A stretch of 34,829 bases of DNA from Fibrobacter sp. (GTDB lineage: Bacteria > Fibrobacterota > Chitinivibrionia > Chitinivibrionales > Chitinispirillaceae): contig JAAYPC010000003.1 of the NCBI GenBank assembly GCA_012519985.1, positions 1 through 34,829 on the forward strand. The letters run 5' to 3'. Positions 1 through 9,023 of the stretch are shown here, in pieces. The notes under the pieces were generated by a model. That model was not told the origin of the DNA. It saw only the letters and a program-made list of their open reading frames with translations, and ran no database searches. A program made the position numbers and the translations under genes. Numbering within the stretch: the first letter of the stretch is position 1; each line of letters starts with the position of its first letter.

Positions 1-286
1 ATGGAAGAAAACACCCCTCTTCATTTCTGTATGAACGTACTGTATCAATCCTGTTAAATTCCGATTCATTTGAAATATTGAAATTTTCAGTAAAATCTAT
101 TGCCGAAATGTCTCCCCTTGCCAAATAAAACGGATGATATGCACCAATGCCGACAAGAGGATTGCAGGGGCATGAACATACAGGATAACCAACTGTCTTT
201 AAGATTAAATCACCGGGCTGGCTTGCTGATGTACATGGATAAAAAAGGAATTCTGATGTCTTATTTCCACTTTCTACAGCATCTGA
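1..286 (-). pseudogene. Coding-like frame running off the left edge, unrecognised
   Basis: The minus strand is open for 95 codons, from just after a TGA at 287-289 to the window edge. The composition looks like real protein, with a Cys cluster (CSCPC, around 165-180), a segment GIGAYHPFYLARGD (about 110-150) and mixed acidic and polar residues after it. No ATG or GTG lies in the frame; the only possible start is a TTG at 124. Just upstream, another minus frame looks coding up to the sequence TCTGATCAGATG and then stops, so a small indel there could have split one gene in two. I do not recognise the family. It could be the 3' part of a broken gene or chance in AT-rich DNA; the missing start favours decay. 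Confidence 0.35.
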
Positions 287-408
287 TCAGAGGAAAATTC
301 CAAATCACAATACTTTAAATTCTAAACAGGAACAGGAACGGGATCTTTTTGGAATTTGATAATTGGTCATTAAGATTTGGTTTGAATTTCCTATGTTTTC
401 ATTTGATG

Positions 409-1935
409 CTAAAGCAACTTTAAGAGCCGCGACTGACGGTAACTTCTTCGTTTTCCGTACACCGTTTTATTTCTGGTATATAAAAAAAAGAGATACTTCT
501 GAGCTCTGGTGATTGCTACATAGAACAGTCGTTTTTCCTCTTCCCAGTCACAATCAATAGCAGCTTTCCAGCCTGAACCTTTTAAAAGCGAGGAGGCAAA
601 CTCCATCCATGATCCTATCTTTTTAAGACTGATCAGGCGATAAGCGGGAAACACACTCTCCTCCAGATCACAAAGGAAAACCACAGGAAACTCCAGCCCC
701 TTACTACGGTGAACAGTAAGAAGCTGTGGAAAATCAGAAATAGAGATCTTCTTTATCTGTTCATTAACCCAATCCAGAGTCTGATTGACTCTGAAAAGAA
801 GCGCCATCTCCTTTACCGGTATCTTTTCCTTTTTGCTTATACAAACCGCAGTAGATATCACCCACAACAGCAGCTTCTCCATATTCTCAAACCGATGCAC
901 CGAGGGCTTTTTGCGATTATCTATTCGTGAATATCTTGCAGATACCAGCACTTTTCTGTATGCAGAATCCTTTTTAATGAACAGTCGGTTAGCAGTATCC
1001 AGAATCACCGGAACACTGCGGTAATTGGTTTGAAGTTTAAGAATTTTTGCTCCTTTGAAATAATTGCAGAATTCAAGTGTTGGACGAATATCTGCTCCCC
1101 GGAAACCATAAATGGCTTGGTCATCATCACCAACCGCAAAAATGACACTCCCATTTGACAGCAAATAATGCAGCAATTTTATCTGAACAGGATTTGTATC
1201 CTGAAACTCATCCACCAAAACCATATCGAATCTCCGGGCATAGGTGTTTATCAGAAAGGGATTTTCTTTAAACAGTTGTATGAGCCCGGTAATCAGATCA
1301 GAAAAATCCCAAACACCTCTTTCACGCTTAAATTTTTCCAGACGGTCTGCAATCTGTTTTAGCACCTGCTTTTGAGAATCGGAAAGAAACGTCTGTTTTT
1401 CGGCAAATACCGATCTCTGTACGAGCAGGGAATCTAAACTGAACAAATCGACATTGAGATGTTCTCTCTCGTATCTACTGCTGACCATAGCCAACATCTC
1501 AAGACGATCCCGTTCAGAGAGCACCCGGGGCATTCTAGAGTAACCTAATCTGCAAAAATTAAGTGTTCCACCGATTGTCTCAGAAAGTATCCTCAAACCC
1601 AAACCATGAAATGTAGTGATTAAGGGAAGCCTGGATTGTGTCTTAATCCCATCAAGATTCGCTACCCTGGATTTCATCTCATCTGCTGCCTTCCGAGTAA
1701 AGGTAAGCGCACAGATTCGTGCAGAATTTATACCTGAAGACATGCAGAATGCGATCCGTTTTGTAAGTACAGTAGTTTTACCACAACCGGCACCAGCCAG
1801 AACCAGAATATGGGAGTCTAAAGAAGCGGTGACTGCCATTTTCTGATCCTGGTTTAACCCTTTAAGAAGAGACTCTAATACAGGTTCGGCTATTTCATTC
1901 ATATCGGGCAGAAGACTTTCAGATACACAACCCAC
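409..1935 (-). CDS. UvrD/Rep-type SF1A helicase, compact form lacking the 2B domain
   Basis: ATP-dependent 3'-5' DNA helicase of superfamily 1A, presumably in DNA repair or replication restart. Visible motifs in order: Walker A GAGCGKT (residues 48-54), DEFQD (242-246), GDDDQAIYGFRG (269-280), NYRS (304-307), the motif V region TVHRSKGLEFP (407-417) and a C-terminal VAITRA. At 508 residues it is some 200 shorter than UvrD, Rep or PcrA. The deficit falls where the 2B domain normally inserts: only a few residues separate the FRVNQ strand (381-385) from motif V. The start shown is a GTG; an ATG at 1902 (residue 12) is an alternative, and neither has a clear ribosome site. It stands alone, divergent from the HAMP gene. 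Family assignment is sure; the cellular role is inferred. Confidence 0.9.
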   Translation of the reverse strand: MGCVSESLLPDMNEIAEPVLESLLKGLNQDQKMAVTASLDSHILVLAGAGCGKTTVLTKRIAFCMSSGINSARICALTFTRKAADEMKSRVANLDGIKTQSRLPLITTFHGLGLRILSETIGGTLNFCRLGYSRMPRVLSERDRLEMLAMVSSRYEREHLNVDLFSLDSLLVQRSVFAEKQTFLSDSQKQVLKQIADRLEKFKRERGVWDFSDLITGLIQLFKENPFLINTYARRFDMVLVDEFQDTNPVQIKLLHYLLSNGSVIFAVGDDDQAIYGFRGADIRPTLEFCNYFKGAKILKLQTNYRSVPVILDTANRLFIKKDSAYRKVLVSARYSRIDNRKKPSVHRFENMEKLLLWVISTAVCISKKEKIPVKEMALLFRVNQTLDWVNEQIKKISISDFPQLLTVHRSKGLEFPVVFLCDLEESVFPAYRLISLKKIGSWMEFASSLLKGSGWKAAIDCDWEEEKRLFYVAITRAQKYLFFLYTRNKTVYGKRRSYRQSRLLKLL

Positions 1936-2210
1936 GTTAATTTTCTTAAAAAAAGAGGTAGCACCAGAAAAAGAGAAGCAACTGTTGTGCTCAAAGGGCA
2001 GCTCCGGTTTAGAACCATCAGTTCCATTCTATGGCAAAAGCCTCTAAATTCATATTAATCAAAGAAAAGCATTCCAAATTGGTTGCAGCAATGTTATACT
2101 TCTATAGAGAAATTTTATTCAGACTAAACCTAAATCGGACGATTCTTATAACGTGACTCGCCCGAATCAGGTAAAAATCCAAACTGGCACTTATCATACC
2201 TGGAGGAATC

Positions 2211-2828
2211 ATGTCTCAACAGATCAACAGGAAACCTATTGGCAATTTTTTCATAAAGAAATCACTTCAGTTGCGACTCATACTCAAGATTGTGCTTGCA
2301 TCTCTTGTTTCCACCATTCTTTCTTCGGGAACACTGATTCTGGTGTACTACCTTAAGTACAAGACAGTGATCGTCTATCAGTTGGATAAGATAAGCCAGG
2401 AGCTTAGCCGCGAACACATTGTTTATCTGATTCTTCCTACTCTTCTGATCAGCTCTATAGTCAGTATTCTGGTTTCGGTGGGTGTAGGGCTGTACGCTTC
2501 GCGCAAATATGCTGTTCCGGTTTACAAGCTTGAGCAATGGGCATCACTGCTGCGAATGGGAAAGATGTCTGCACTTCTGCGATTCCGTGAAAAGGAAGAG
2601 ATGGCAGAGCTTTCTAATGCCTGTAATCAGCTTTCATCAGAGATGCGGGAACGGTTTGTAAAAATACGGACTCAATCAGAGCTGCTTAAACAATCCTCTC
2701 CATCATCTCCCATCGCAGAAGAGATAGAGAAGGTTTTGTCGGGTCTGGAACTTGAGACGGTTCCTATCGAAGTATCTACTACCTTTTATTCAGTTAATCC
2801 AGTGAATCCTGCCGAACAGAAAAAGTAA
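2211..2828 (+). CDS. Inner-membrane protein with HAMP domain and no output domain
   Basis: A 205-residue membrane protein. A GGAGG ribosome site seven bases before the ATG supports the start. Two hydrophobic segments (about 24-48 and 70-95) flank a short extracytoplasmic loop, followed by a HAMP-like linker (about 96-148) with the conserved proline near its start (AVPVYKL) and an acidic EKEEM motif at the start of its second helix. After that come only about 55 polar residues: no histidine kinase, GGDEF or methyl-accepting domain. Such proteins may pass a membrane signal to a separate partner, but no kinase or chemotaxis gene is adjacent. It is followed closely by a strong terminator, so it is probably transcribed alone. 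The HAMP call rests on pattern; the function is unknown. Confidence 0.75.
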   Translation: MSQQINRKPIGNFFIKKSLQLRLILKIVLASLVSTILSSGTLILVYYLKYKTVIVYQLDKISQELSREHIVYLILPTLLISSIVSILVSVGVGLYASRKYAVPVYKLEQWASLLRMGKMSALLRFREKEEMAELSNACNQLSSEMRERFVKIRTQSELLKQSSPSSPIAEEIEKVLSGLELETVPIEVSTTFYSVNPVNPAEQKK

Positions 2829-2863
2829 ACAACAACCAAAGAGCAGCCTACCAATTGTTAAGC

Positions 2864-2894
2864 CAGAGGGGAAAAACTCCCCTCTGATTTTTTT
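2864..2894 (+). terminator. Rho-independent terminator of the HAMP gene
   Basis: Perfect 9-bp stem, CAGAGGGGA pairing with TCCCCTCTG, a 5-base loop AAAAC, then A and seven T residues. It begins 35 bases after the stop codon of the upstream gene. Confidence 0.9.
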
Positions 2895-3140
2895 AACCTG
2901 CCAAGTATCGCTAAAAAAAGAGATAACAATAACAAAAACAATAACTAATCAGAAAAAATAAGAATTAATAGCAAAACGATATCTAATCGGAAAAAATATT
3001 TAAACAAAGAATCGGAAATAAAAAAGCACCTTATTCTTTGGGACTTATTTGATTAGGTATAATTTTAAGATTCTTTTCCGATAGATACTTTCTTTGGGAT
3101 AAACAAATGTATTGGGAATTACTATGAGTAGATTTCTCCT
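2895..3140. other. AT-rich intergenic stretch with short degenerate repeats
   Basis: No gene is visible. The A-rich text repeats itself loosely: CTAATCAGAAAAAATA at 2945-2960 recurs with one change (CTAATCGGAAAAAATA) at 2983-2998, and a partial third copy (GAATCGGAAATA) starts near 3010. Sequences resembling its complement (TTTTCCGATA) lie near 3076-3086, so part of it could fold. It may be regulatory or simply unconstrained. Confidence 0.4.
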
Positions 3141-3222
3141 CGATGACTCGTCGAAATGACTTAAAACAGTCTTTATTTTTCAATAACGATGACTGGTCGA
3201 AATGACTCTAACAGTCTTTATT
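3141..3222. repeat. Two-copy 46-bp-period direct repeat
   Basis: A 36-37 base unit occurs at 3141-3177 and again at 3187-3222, differing at only a few positions. Both copies begin CGATGACT, share GTCGAAATGACT and end ACAGTCTTTATT. The pair lies 130-210 bases upstream of the Cys-rich copper-protein-like gene, so it could hold binding sites for a regulator or be a local duplication. Confidence 0.7.
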
Positions 3223-3350
3223 GTCGCAAAGCATTTTTGAGAATTATCCGCGCAGGTATAAGCCACTAAAGGTACAGTGGCATTTTTTTTGCATTTTTTA
3301 GCTAAACAAATACTAATTGATAATCCCGTAACAAAATGCAGGAGAATGCC

Positions 3351-3761
3351 ATGAGCTATTTTATCAGAGAAATGTTCAACCGTCATCCACAGAGCATTTC
3401 AGAACCGAACAAAACAACACTTACCGATGCAATAGAAGCCTGCCTCAATTGTCTTCAAGTCTGTACAGCATGTTCGGATGCCTGTTTAGGGGAAAAGGAG
3501 GTGGAACGCTTCAGAAGTGTTATCCGCGCTACTAATGATAGCAGCGATTTATGCTTTGCCACTGCAAGCATACTTAGCCGTATCAATTATCAGACTCCAA
3601 GAACACTGCAAAGCCTGATCACAGCCTGTATTGAGCAGGTACAATATACAAGCATCCAGTGCAACGAGCATGCTCATCGTCATGAACATTGTCGTGTCTG
3701 TGCCGACACCTGCCGGGCTTGCGAAAATACTCTTTCTGAATACCTGAAATTTTTAGGCTGA
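3351..3761 (+). CDS. Cys-rich four-helix-bundle protein, Csp/DUF326 copper-storage type
   Basis: A small protein of 136 residues with twelve cysteines arranged in helical spacing: a cluster CLNCLQVCTACSDAC near the N-terminus and another HCRVCADTCRAC near the C-terminus, with an HAHRHEHC stretch between. This matches the DUF326/Csp family, whose members bind many Cu(I) ions with Cys lining the core of a four-helix bundle. No signal peptide is visible, so a cytosolic Csp3-like role in copper storage is likely. A GCAGGAG ribosome site at 3338-3344 sits correctly for the ATG at 3351; an in-frame ATG 15 bases upstream overlaps that site and is less likely. No copper pump or CueR-type regulator is nearby, so its metal role is inferred from the family. 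Confidence 0.85.
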   Translation: MSYFIREMFNRHPQSISEPNKTTLTDAIEACLNCLQVCTACSDACLGEKEVERFRSVIRATNDSSDLCFATASILSRINYQTPRTLQSLITACIEQVQYTSIQCNEHAHRHEHCRVCADTCRACENTLSEYLKFLG

Positions 3762-3909
3762 TAAAGCAACGCTTACATCGTAACTCTTTTGTAACTGGTT
3801 GTTTACTGCATCAGCAAAGACAGCATTATGGAAAGGAGAAGACCAGAGCATAGTTTTTTACCTCAGGTCTTAACGAACAGATAAAGATCAAGTCATTTGC
3901 AGGTGATTG

Positions 3910-5058
3910 ATGAGGATTTTCTTTGTCAGCAAGTTCGACTGGTTGAGCAGCGGCCCGATGTCCACAGTATCAACCATTTTCACACATGCGATTTCATGCC
4001 AGAAGATAAATATCACATTCGTAACCCAATGCTCTGAACAGTGCGATACAAATCATGTACTGAAAAACCGATTCGGCCTCCTCCCCACACCTTTCTTCTC
4101 CATGTGTATCTTCAGAAAAAAACCTCTTCTACGCTCATCAACACTATTTTATCTGAAAGCTGCTATTTACCTGCTTTTTAAAGCCGAGCCCACAGATATC
4201 ATATACACTCGCAACAGCACTTTTCTTCCCTACCTTTATATCATTAAGTTGTTTACCAGAGCCAGAGCATTTTTTGAAGCTCACGGTTATCATGGAAATC
4301 CAGATACAGCTAAACGTACAATCAGCTTCTCGAGATACGATATCGCAGAAAAACTGTTTTTAAAAAGACTTGACGGTATATGCAGTTTAACCGAAGCAAT
4401 GAAAAACCTATTTAAAAAAGACTTTCCGGACACACCGGTTTGCACTTTGCCATTAGGGGTTTCTGTTAAATCCGAAGACTTCATAATTAACCCAGAATCA
4501 GGTTTTCCCAGAAGACGGCTCTGCTATATTGGAAGATATAATGATAATATCGATGCTAAAACAGTTTTTAAGGCAATTTCAATTTGTAAACAATATGGAG
4601 TAAAGCTGACCTGGATCGGTCTCACACCTTCTCAAAGAAACGCACTAATTCAGCTTGCAAACTCCTTTGAAATTATCTCCCTTGTAGAACTTCTTCCATG
4701 GTTAGGTTACCACCAGATGTGCAACACTGTGAAGAAAGTGGCAGGTGCAGGTCTTGTAGCCTACAAAGATTCTTTCGATTCCAATATTCAGATTTCACCC
4801 ACTAAACTTTTTGATTTCTTTTCATTTGGCCTCCCTGTTCTGGCCTCAGAAGTCGGTGCGGTAAAAGAGATAGCTGATAAGCACTTTGATGAGTTCCTTT
4901 TTCAACCCGGAAATGCTGATGATCTGGCTTTAAAAATCCAGACCCTGTTCAGTTCCTTTAAGCAGTATAAGAGATGTTGTAAAGTGTCACTCAAATTGGC
5001 AGATCAATTCAGTTGGGAAAAGCGGGCTCAAAAATTCCTGTCATTCATTGCCCCATAA
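3910..5058 (+). CDS. Glycosyltransferase, GT-B fold, group 1/GT4-like
   Basis: About 382 residues. The N-terminus (RIFFVSKFDWLSSGP) has the beta strand and glycine-containing loop typical of GT-B enzymes. The C-terminal half has a nucleotide-sugar domain start (RRLCYIGRYNDNIDA), then KLFDFFSFGLPVLASEVGAV, the usual stretch before the donor site, and a final helix of the type seen in GT4 enzymes. It probably adds a sugar to a surface polysaccharide or glycolipid; donor and acceptor cannot be read from the sequence. The ATG at 3910 is preferred over the TTG immediately before it. No other sugar genes adjoin it; the rfb pair and a second glycosyltransferase lie about 25 kb away. It ends against a REP-like repeat, convergent with hrpA. 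Confidence 0.85.
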   Translation: MRIFFVSKFDWLSSGPMSTVSTIFTHAISCQKINITFVTQCSEQCDTNHVLKNRFGLLPTPFFSMCIFRKKPLLRSSTLFYLKAAIYLLFKAEPTDIIYTRNSTFLPYLYIIKLFTRARAFFEAHGYHGNPDTAKRTISFSRYDIAEKLFLKRLDGICSLTEAMKNLFKKDFPDTPVCTLPLGVSVKSEDFIINPESGFPRRRLCYIGRYNDNIDAKTVFKAISICKQYGVKLTWIGLTPSQRNALIQLANSFEIISLVELLPWLGYHQMCNTVKKVAGAGLVAYKDSFDSNIQISPTKLFDFFSFGLPVLASEVGAVKEIADKHFDEFLFQPGNADDLALKIQTLFSSFKQYKRCCKVSLKLADQFSWEKRAQKFLSFIAP

Positions 5059-5110
5059 CCCCATAGCCGTAAGGCTTAATTCCGATTGTTAACAAAATCT
5101 AACCGATACT

Positions 5111-5274
5111 CCCTAAATCTCCGCCCCCTAAATCCCCCGATGGGGGACTTAAGAGCGTCCAAAGCAACATTTTATAAAACCCTATGGTCAAGTTCACAGT
5201 TACATTATGCGATCCTAAAGTCCCCCTTCGGGGGATTTAGGGGGCAATGTGTTAGGGGGGCGGATTTAGAGGCC
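5111..5274. repeat. REP-like inverted pair between convergent genes
   Basis: The left arm (5111-5150) reads CCCTAAATC, CCGCCCCCTAAATCCCCC, then GATGGGGGACTT. The right arm (5217-5274), read on the other strand, gives CTCTAAATCCGCCCCCCTAA, seven spacer bases, then CCCCCTAAATCCCCC, GAAGGGGGACTTT. Each arm contains its own small hairpin (TCCCCC/GGGGGA). The whole is an imperfect inverted repeat around a loop of about 66 bases, between the convergent glycosyltransferase and hrpA genes. It looks like a dispersed REPIN or MITE-type element and may also end transcription from both sides. Confidence 0.75.
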
Positions 5275-5282
5275 ACCGAAGT

Positions 5283-8200
5283 TCAGCATTTTTTCAAATA
5301 CTGCTGAATCAGCGAAACTTTTTTCTCCAGCCGTTTCACAGAGACCGGGAAAAGTGTTTTAACTTCCTGCTGCGCAAAAAGTGAGATAGCATACTCTTCC
5401 ACCATTTCCCTGTATTCCTCTATTTCATGCCATACTTCAGCAGCCAGGCCTGCGTTTTCCATTTCATTCAGTTTAGTGTAGAAAAGCACGAGCTCCGAGC
5501 GTTTTTGACCATATTTTACAGGCTCAAGAAAAGCCCTCTGTATCCTGAAACCAAATGCTTTCATGTATCTGGGGAACTGGCAGAACCGTTCAAATTTTAC
5601 ACCTGATAACAGTTCATTTATATAGGAGCTCAGATCTGCATGTAACTCCTTTTTCAAAGCCTGATGATTCCCCAGTTTCTCCTTTTTTATCAATGCCGAA
5701 TTCTGGTTATAAAACAGGATAATCTTTTCAAGTAATTCCATTGCTTTATAACCTATTCCTTTTGATTTTACACGTGCATTTTCAATAATGCTATCGAACT
5801 GTTCTCTGCTGCGTGGTGCAATTGCTCCGTAATCGAGCATATATTCATGTATTGATTTTAATAATGATTTCCTGAGAAGATCTGCACCACCAAAAGGAAC
5901 GCACAATAATTTAAGATTCTGAGAGAATTTCAGCTCCCGTTCAATCCAGGCAAACTCCTTGACCAGCATAATTTCCATCAGTTTTTTTACACCATCCCGA
6001 TGCATTATCCTGGCATCATCAGCAGATCTGCAAAGCACATAATCTACTGAATTATCATTCTTTTTTAGTGCCGGATACCCTAGCAGAGGTATACTGTTTT
6101 TCCCTGTTGTTACCTCCACATATTCAGGCATCGATCCGATTGACCAATCGGTAAGACCTCTTTTTTCATGTTTTCTGAACGCCTCTTCCCATGGTTCATC
6201 TTTTCGGGTAAGATTTCTGGAAATATCCCGCAACACTGCTCCGCCACGCCCGCACACCAGCACATTTCCATTGTCCTCCTGCACTTCAACTCGCAAAGAA
6301 AGATGATCCGGCAGTTTGGAAGAAGTCAACAGACCCGGTTCCACATCAATATCATAGAGTGCCTTTATAGTCTTTGACAGATTAATTTCAAAGGCTTCTG
6401 CGGAACGAGTCAGAACCTGAGAGAGTTCTGATGCCTTTTCATTTAGCGGCATCAATTTTTTCCTGATTTCCTTGGGAAGACTGCGCAGATGCTCAAGGAT
6501 TTTTTCTGGCCATAATGCCGGAACCAGATATTCTAACGAGCTTTCCGGTATATATGCTGCATCATTGACAGGAACTTTCAGGGTTATTCCATCACTTTCA
6601 TTACCTGGTGCAAAACGGTACTTGAGCTCGAATTTTTTATCACCAATAGAAACCTTGTCCGGCAAACTGGACAGATGTTGCGGAATTTCGTTTACCAGTA
6701 TGTCCTCTTTTTTCATAAAAAGAAAATCATCTCCACCCTTCTGGCGGATAATGCGGTTGAGATCATGTACAGAAGATACGTCTGTAAGTCTTTCACTGTA
6801 AAAATTCTCAATAGCCAATTCACCCGCAAAAAATGATCTGGAACGAAGTTTCTCCTCAAGCATTTCAACTTCCCGTCGAACCATCTTATTATGATTATAA
6901 AAATGATAAAAGGAATTAAGCTGTTCCTCAACCAGACCTTGCCGAATAAAAACAGCGCAGGCTTTTTGCGGATTAATTTTTCCATAGCTGACAGCCGTAT
7001 GCTCTGCGATCTGCATTCCAAACAGATGTACTCGCTCTGCGGCTCTTACCACTCCTGTTTCCTTGTCAAAATAAGGTTCCGAATAACTTCTGGTGCACAG
7101 ATGCCCTCCCAATTGTTCCAACCATGAAGGATTAACAGGCGCAACAGTACGGGCAAACAACTGTGAAGTTTCCACTATCTCATGACAAAAGATCCATTGT
7201 GGTTTATGGTCGCGAAGTGCAGAACCTGGAAATATTACAACATCCCTGCCCCGTGAAGCCCGATATTGGCCTGTCTCAGTTTTCATTGCACAATTGGACA
7301 ACAGACCGGTAAGTAACGACCGGTGGACGGCATCAGAAGCTGCCGGCTGCTCATTGAGTGTAAAGCCCTTCATTGCAGTAACTTTTTCCAGAAGCATCTG
7401 ATGAACATCATGCCATTCCTGCATGCGGGTATAGGATAGAAAGTTTTCCTTGCAGAATTTCCTTATTTTGTTTTGAGTCTTAAGAGATTCCCATTCCTGC
7501 CTGAATGCATCCCACAGCTTTACATAACTAAGAAAATCCGATCCCGGAACTATAAATTTGCGATGCATAGCATCTGCTTCGGTTCTCTTCTCAAAGGGGC
7601 GCTCTCTGGGATCAACAATCGAAAGTGCTGCTGCTATAATAAGCACCTCTCTTAGGGCATTTTCCTCTTTTGCTGCAAGCACCATTCTGGCAATATGGGG
7701 ATCGATGGGTAAATGAGCCATTTTCCTGCCCAACGCAGTCAACCGATTCTCAGAATCGATAGCCCCAAGCTCCCGTAATAGCTGATAGCCCTCTGAAATA
7801 GATGAACGCGAAGGAGGTTCCAAAAAAGGAAACTCCTCTATATTACCCAGATTATGAGCTATCATCGAAAGAATAACCCCTGCCAGGTTTGCCCTCTTGA
7901 TCTCAGGAAGAGTGAAATCCTCACGGCTTTCGTACTTTTTCGCAGAGAAAAGTCTTATACAAACCCCATCCATCACCCTTCCACATCGGCCCATTCTCTG
8001 GTTTGCCGCTGCTTTTGAGATCGGTTCAATAGGCAACCGGTTTGTACGAAGCCGTGGAGCATATCTGGAAATTCTGGCTAATCCGGTATCTATAACAAAC
8101 CTTATATTTGGAACGGTTATGGAAGTTTCTGCAATATTGGTAGATACTACGATTTTTCTTTTGCCAAAATCATTAAATATGGCTTCCTGCTCTGATTTTC

Positions 8201-9023
8201 CCAGACGGGAAAACAGAGGTAAAACAAGCAGTTCAGGCCGTTTCATTCCTCTGAGTCTTTCGACCGTCTCCCGGATATCTCTTTCGGTGGGCATAAAAAT
8301 AAGCATATCGCCACTGCTATAAAGATCAAGCAGATCCTGAGCAGCTTTAACAGCCGAATCGATATATGTCTCTTCTATGCAATCCTCATCCTCTTCATTG
8401 AGATACAATAATTCAACCGGAAAAAGCCTTCCTGAAACTTCAACTACCGGCGCATTTCCGAATGCCTTTGAAAATAATCCGGTATCAATGGTTGCTGAAG
8501 AGATGATAATCTTAAGGTCGGGTCGCTTAGGAAGAATGTTTTTAAGATGCCCCAGGATAAAATCTATGTTCAGACTTCGTTCATGTGCCTCATCGATAAT
8601 CAATGTATCGTATAAGGAAAGAGATGGATCTCTCTCAATTTCTGTCAGAAGAATTCCATCGGTCATATATTTGATACAGGTCTGAGGCGAATCATAATCA
8701 GAAAAACGAATCTTGTAACCTACATGTTCTCCAATGTTACAATGCAGCTCCTCTGCCACCCGTCTTGCAATAGAAATCGCGGCAATTCTTCTTGGCTGTG
8801 TGCATCCTATTTTCCCATTTTTTCCCCTTCCGGCTTCAAGGCAGATTACCGGAAGTTGAGTCGTTTTACCGGAACCAGTCTCCCCTGCAACAATCAATAC
8901 TTGATTCTGTAAAATTGTGGAAAGAATCTCCTCTTTGCGCTCCAGAATCGGTAATCCTTCTGTATAACGAATTGAAGGACGCTTCATACAACAAAAATTA
9001 TTTATCTTTTTTATTTTGTTCAT
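5283..9023 (-). CDS. hrpA: ATP-dependent RNA helicase HrpA (DEAH box)
   Basis: A 1246-residue DExH helicase, close to the usual length of bacterial HrpA (about 1300). Motif I GETGSGKT is at 47-54, DEAH at 144-147, SAT at 176-178, then STNIAETSITV (motif V) and QRMGRCGR (motif VI), followed by the helicase-associated region (LPIDPHIARMVLAA) and a long C-terminal part matching the DUF3418-type tail of HrpA. HrpA acts in RNA handling; in E. coli it is linked to mRNA processing and rescue of stalled or collided ribosomes. Two possible starts exist, the ATG at 9023 and another at residue 13 (8987); neither has a good ribosome site. The helicase core begins well after both. The gene stands alone, convergent with the glycosyltransferase and divergent from the receiver gene. 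Confidence 0.95.
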   Translation of the reverse strand: MNKIKKINNFCCMKRPSIRYTEGLPILERKEEILSTILQNQVLIVAGETGSGKTTQLPVICLEAGRGKNGKIGCTQPRRIAAISIARRVAEELHCNIGEHVGYKIRFSDYDSPQTCIKYMTDGILLTEIERDPSLSLYDTLIIDEAHERSLNIDFILGHLKNILPKRPDLKIIISSATIDTGLFSKAFGNAPVVEVSGRLFPVELLYLNEEDEDCIEETYIDSAVKAAQDLLDLYSSGDMLIFMPTERDIRETVERLRGMKRPELLVLPLFSRLGKSEQEAIFNDFGKRKIVVSTNIAETSITVPNIRFVIDTGLARISRYAPRLRTNRLPIEPISKAAANQRMGRCGRVMDGVCIRLFSAKKYESREDFTLPEIKRANLAGVILSMIAHNLGNIEEFPFLEPPSRSSISEGYQLLRELGAIDSENRLTALGRKMAHLPIDPHIARMVLAAKEENALREVLIIAAALSIVDPRERPFEKRTEADAMHRKFIVPGSDFLSYVKLWDAFRQEWESLKTQNKIRKFCKENFLSYTRMQEWHDVHQMLLEKVTAMKGFTLNEQPAASDAVHRSLLTGLLSNCAMKTETGQYRASRGRDVVIFPGSALRDHKPQWIFCHEIVETSQLFARTVAPVNPSWLEQLGGHLCTRSYSEPYFDKETGVVRAAERVHLFGMQIAEHTAVSYGKINPQKACAVFIRQGLVEEQLNSFYHFYNHNKMVRREVEMLEEKLRSRSFFAGELAIENFYSERLTDVSSVHDLNRIIRQKGGDDFLFMKKEDILVNEIPQHLSSLPDKVSIGDKKFELKYRFAPGNESDGITLKVPVNDAAYIPESSLEYLVPALWPEKILEHLRSLPKEIRKKLMPLNEKASELSQVLTRSAEAFEINLSKTIKALYDIDVEPGLLTSSKLPDHLSLRVEVQEDNGNVLVCGRGGAVLRDISRNLTRKDEPWEEAFRKHEKRGLTDWSIGSMPEYVEVTTGKNSIPLLGYPALKKNDNSVDYVLCRSADDARIMHRDGVKKLMEIMLVKEFAWIERELKFSQNLKLLCVPFGGADLLRKSLLKSIHEYMLDYGAIAPRSREQFDSIIENARVKSKGIGYKAMELLEKIILFYNQNSALIKKEKLGNHQALKKELHADLSSYINELLSGVKFERFCQFPRYMKAFGFRIQRAFLEPVKYGQKRSELVLFYTKLNEMENAGLAAEVWHEIEEYREMVEEYAISLFAQQEVKTLFPVSVKRLEKKVSLIQQYLKKC

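Noticed and set aside
100-318. 72-codon plus-strand open frame near the left edge
   Set aside because: The opposite strand has a longer coding-like frame here, and this frame has no ribosome site or recognisable sequence.
2095-2100. TATACT as a -10 of the HAMP gene
   Set aside because: No acceptable -35 at 16-18 bases upstream (TTCCAA at best).
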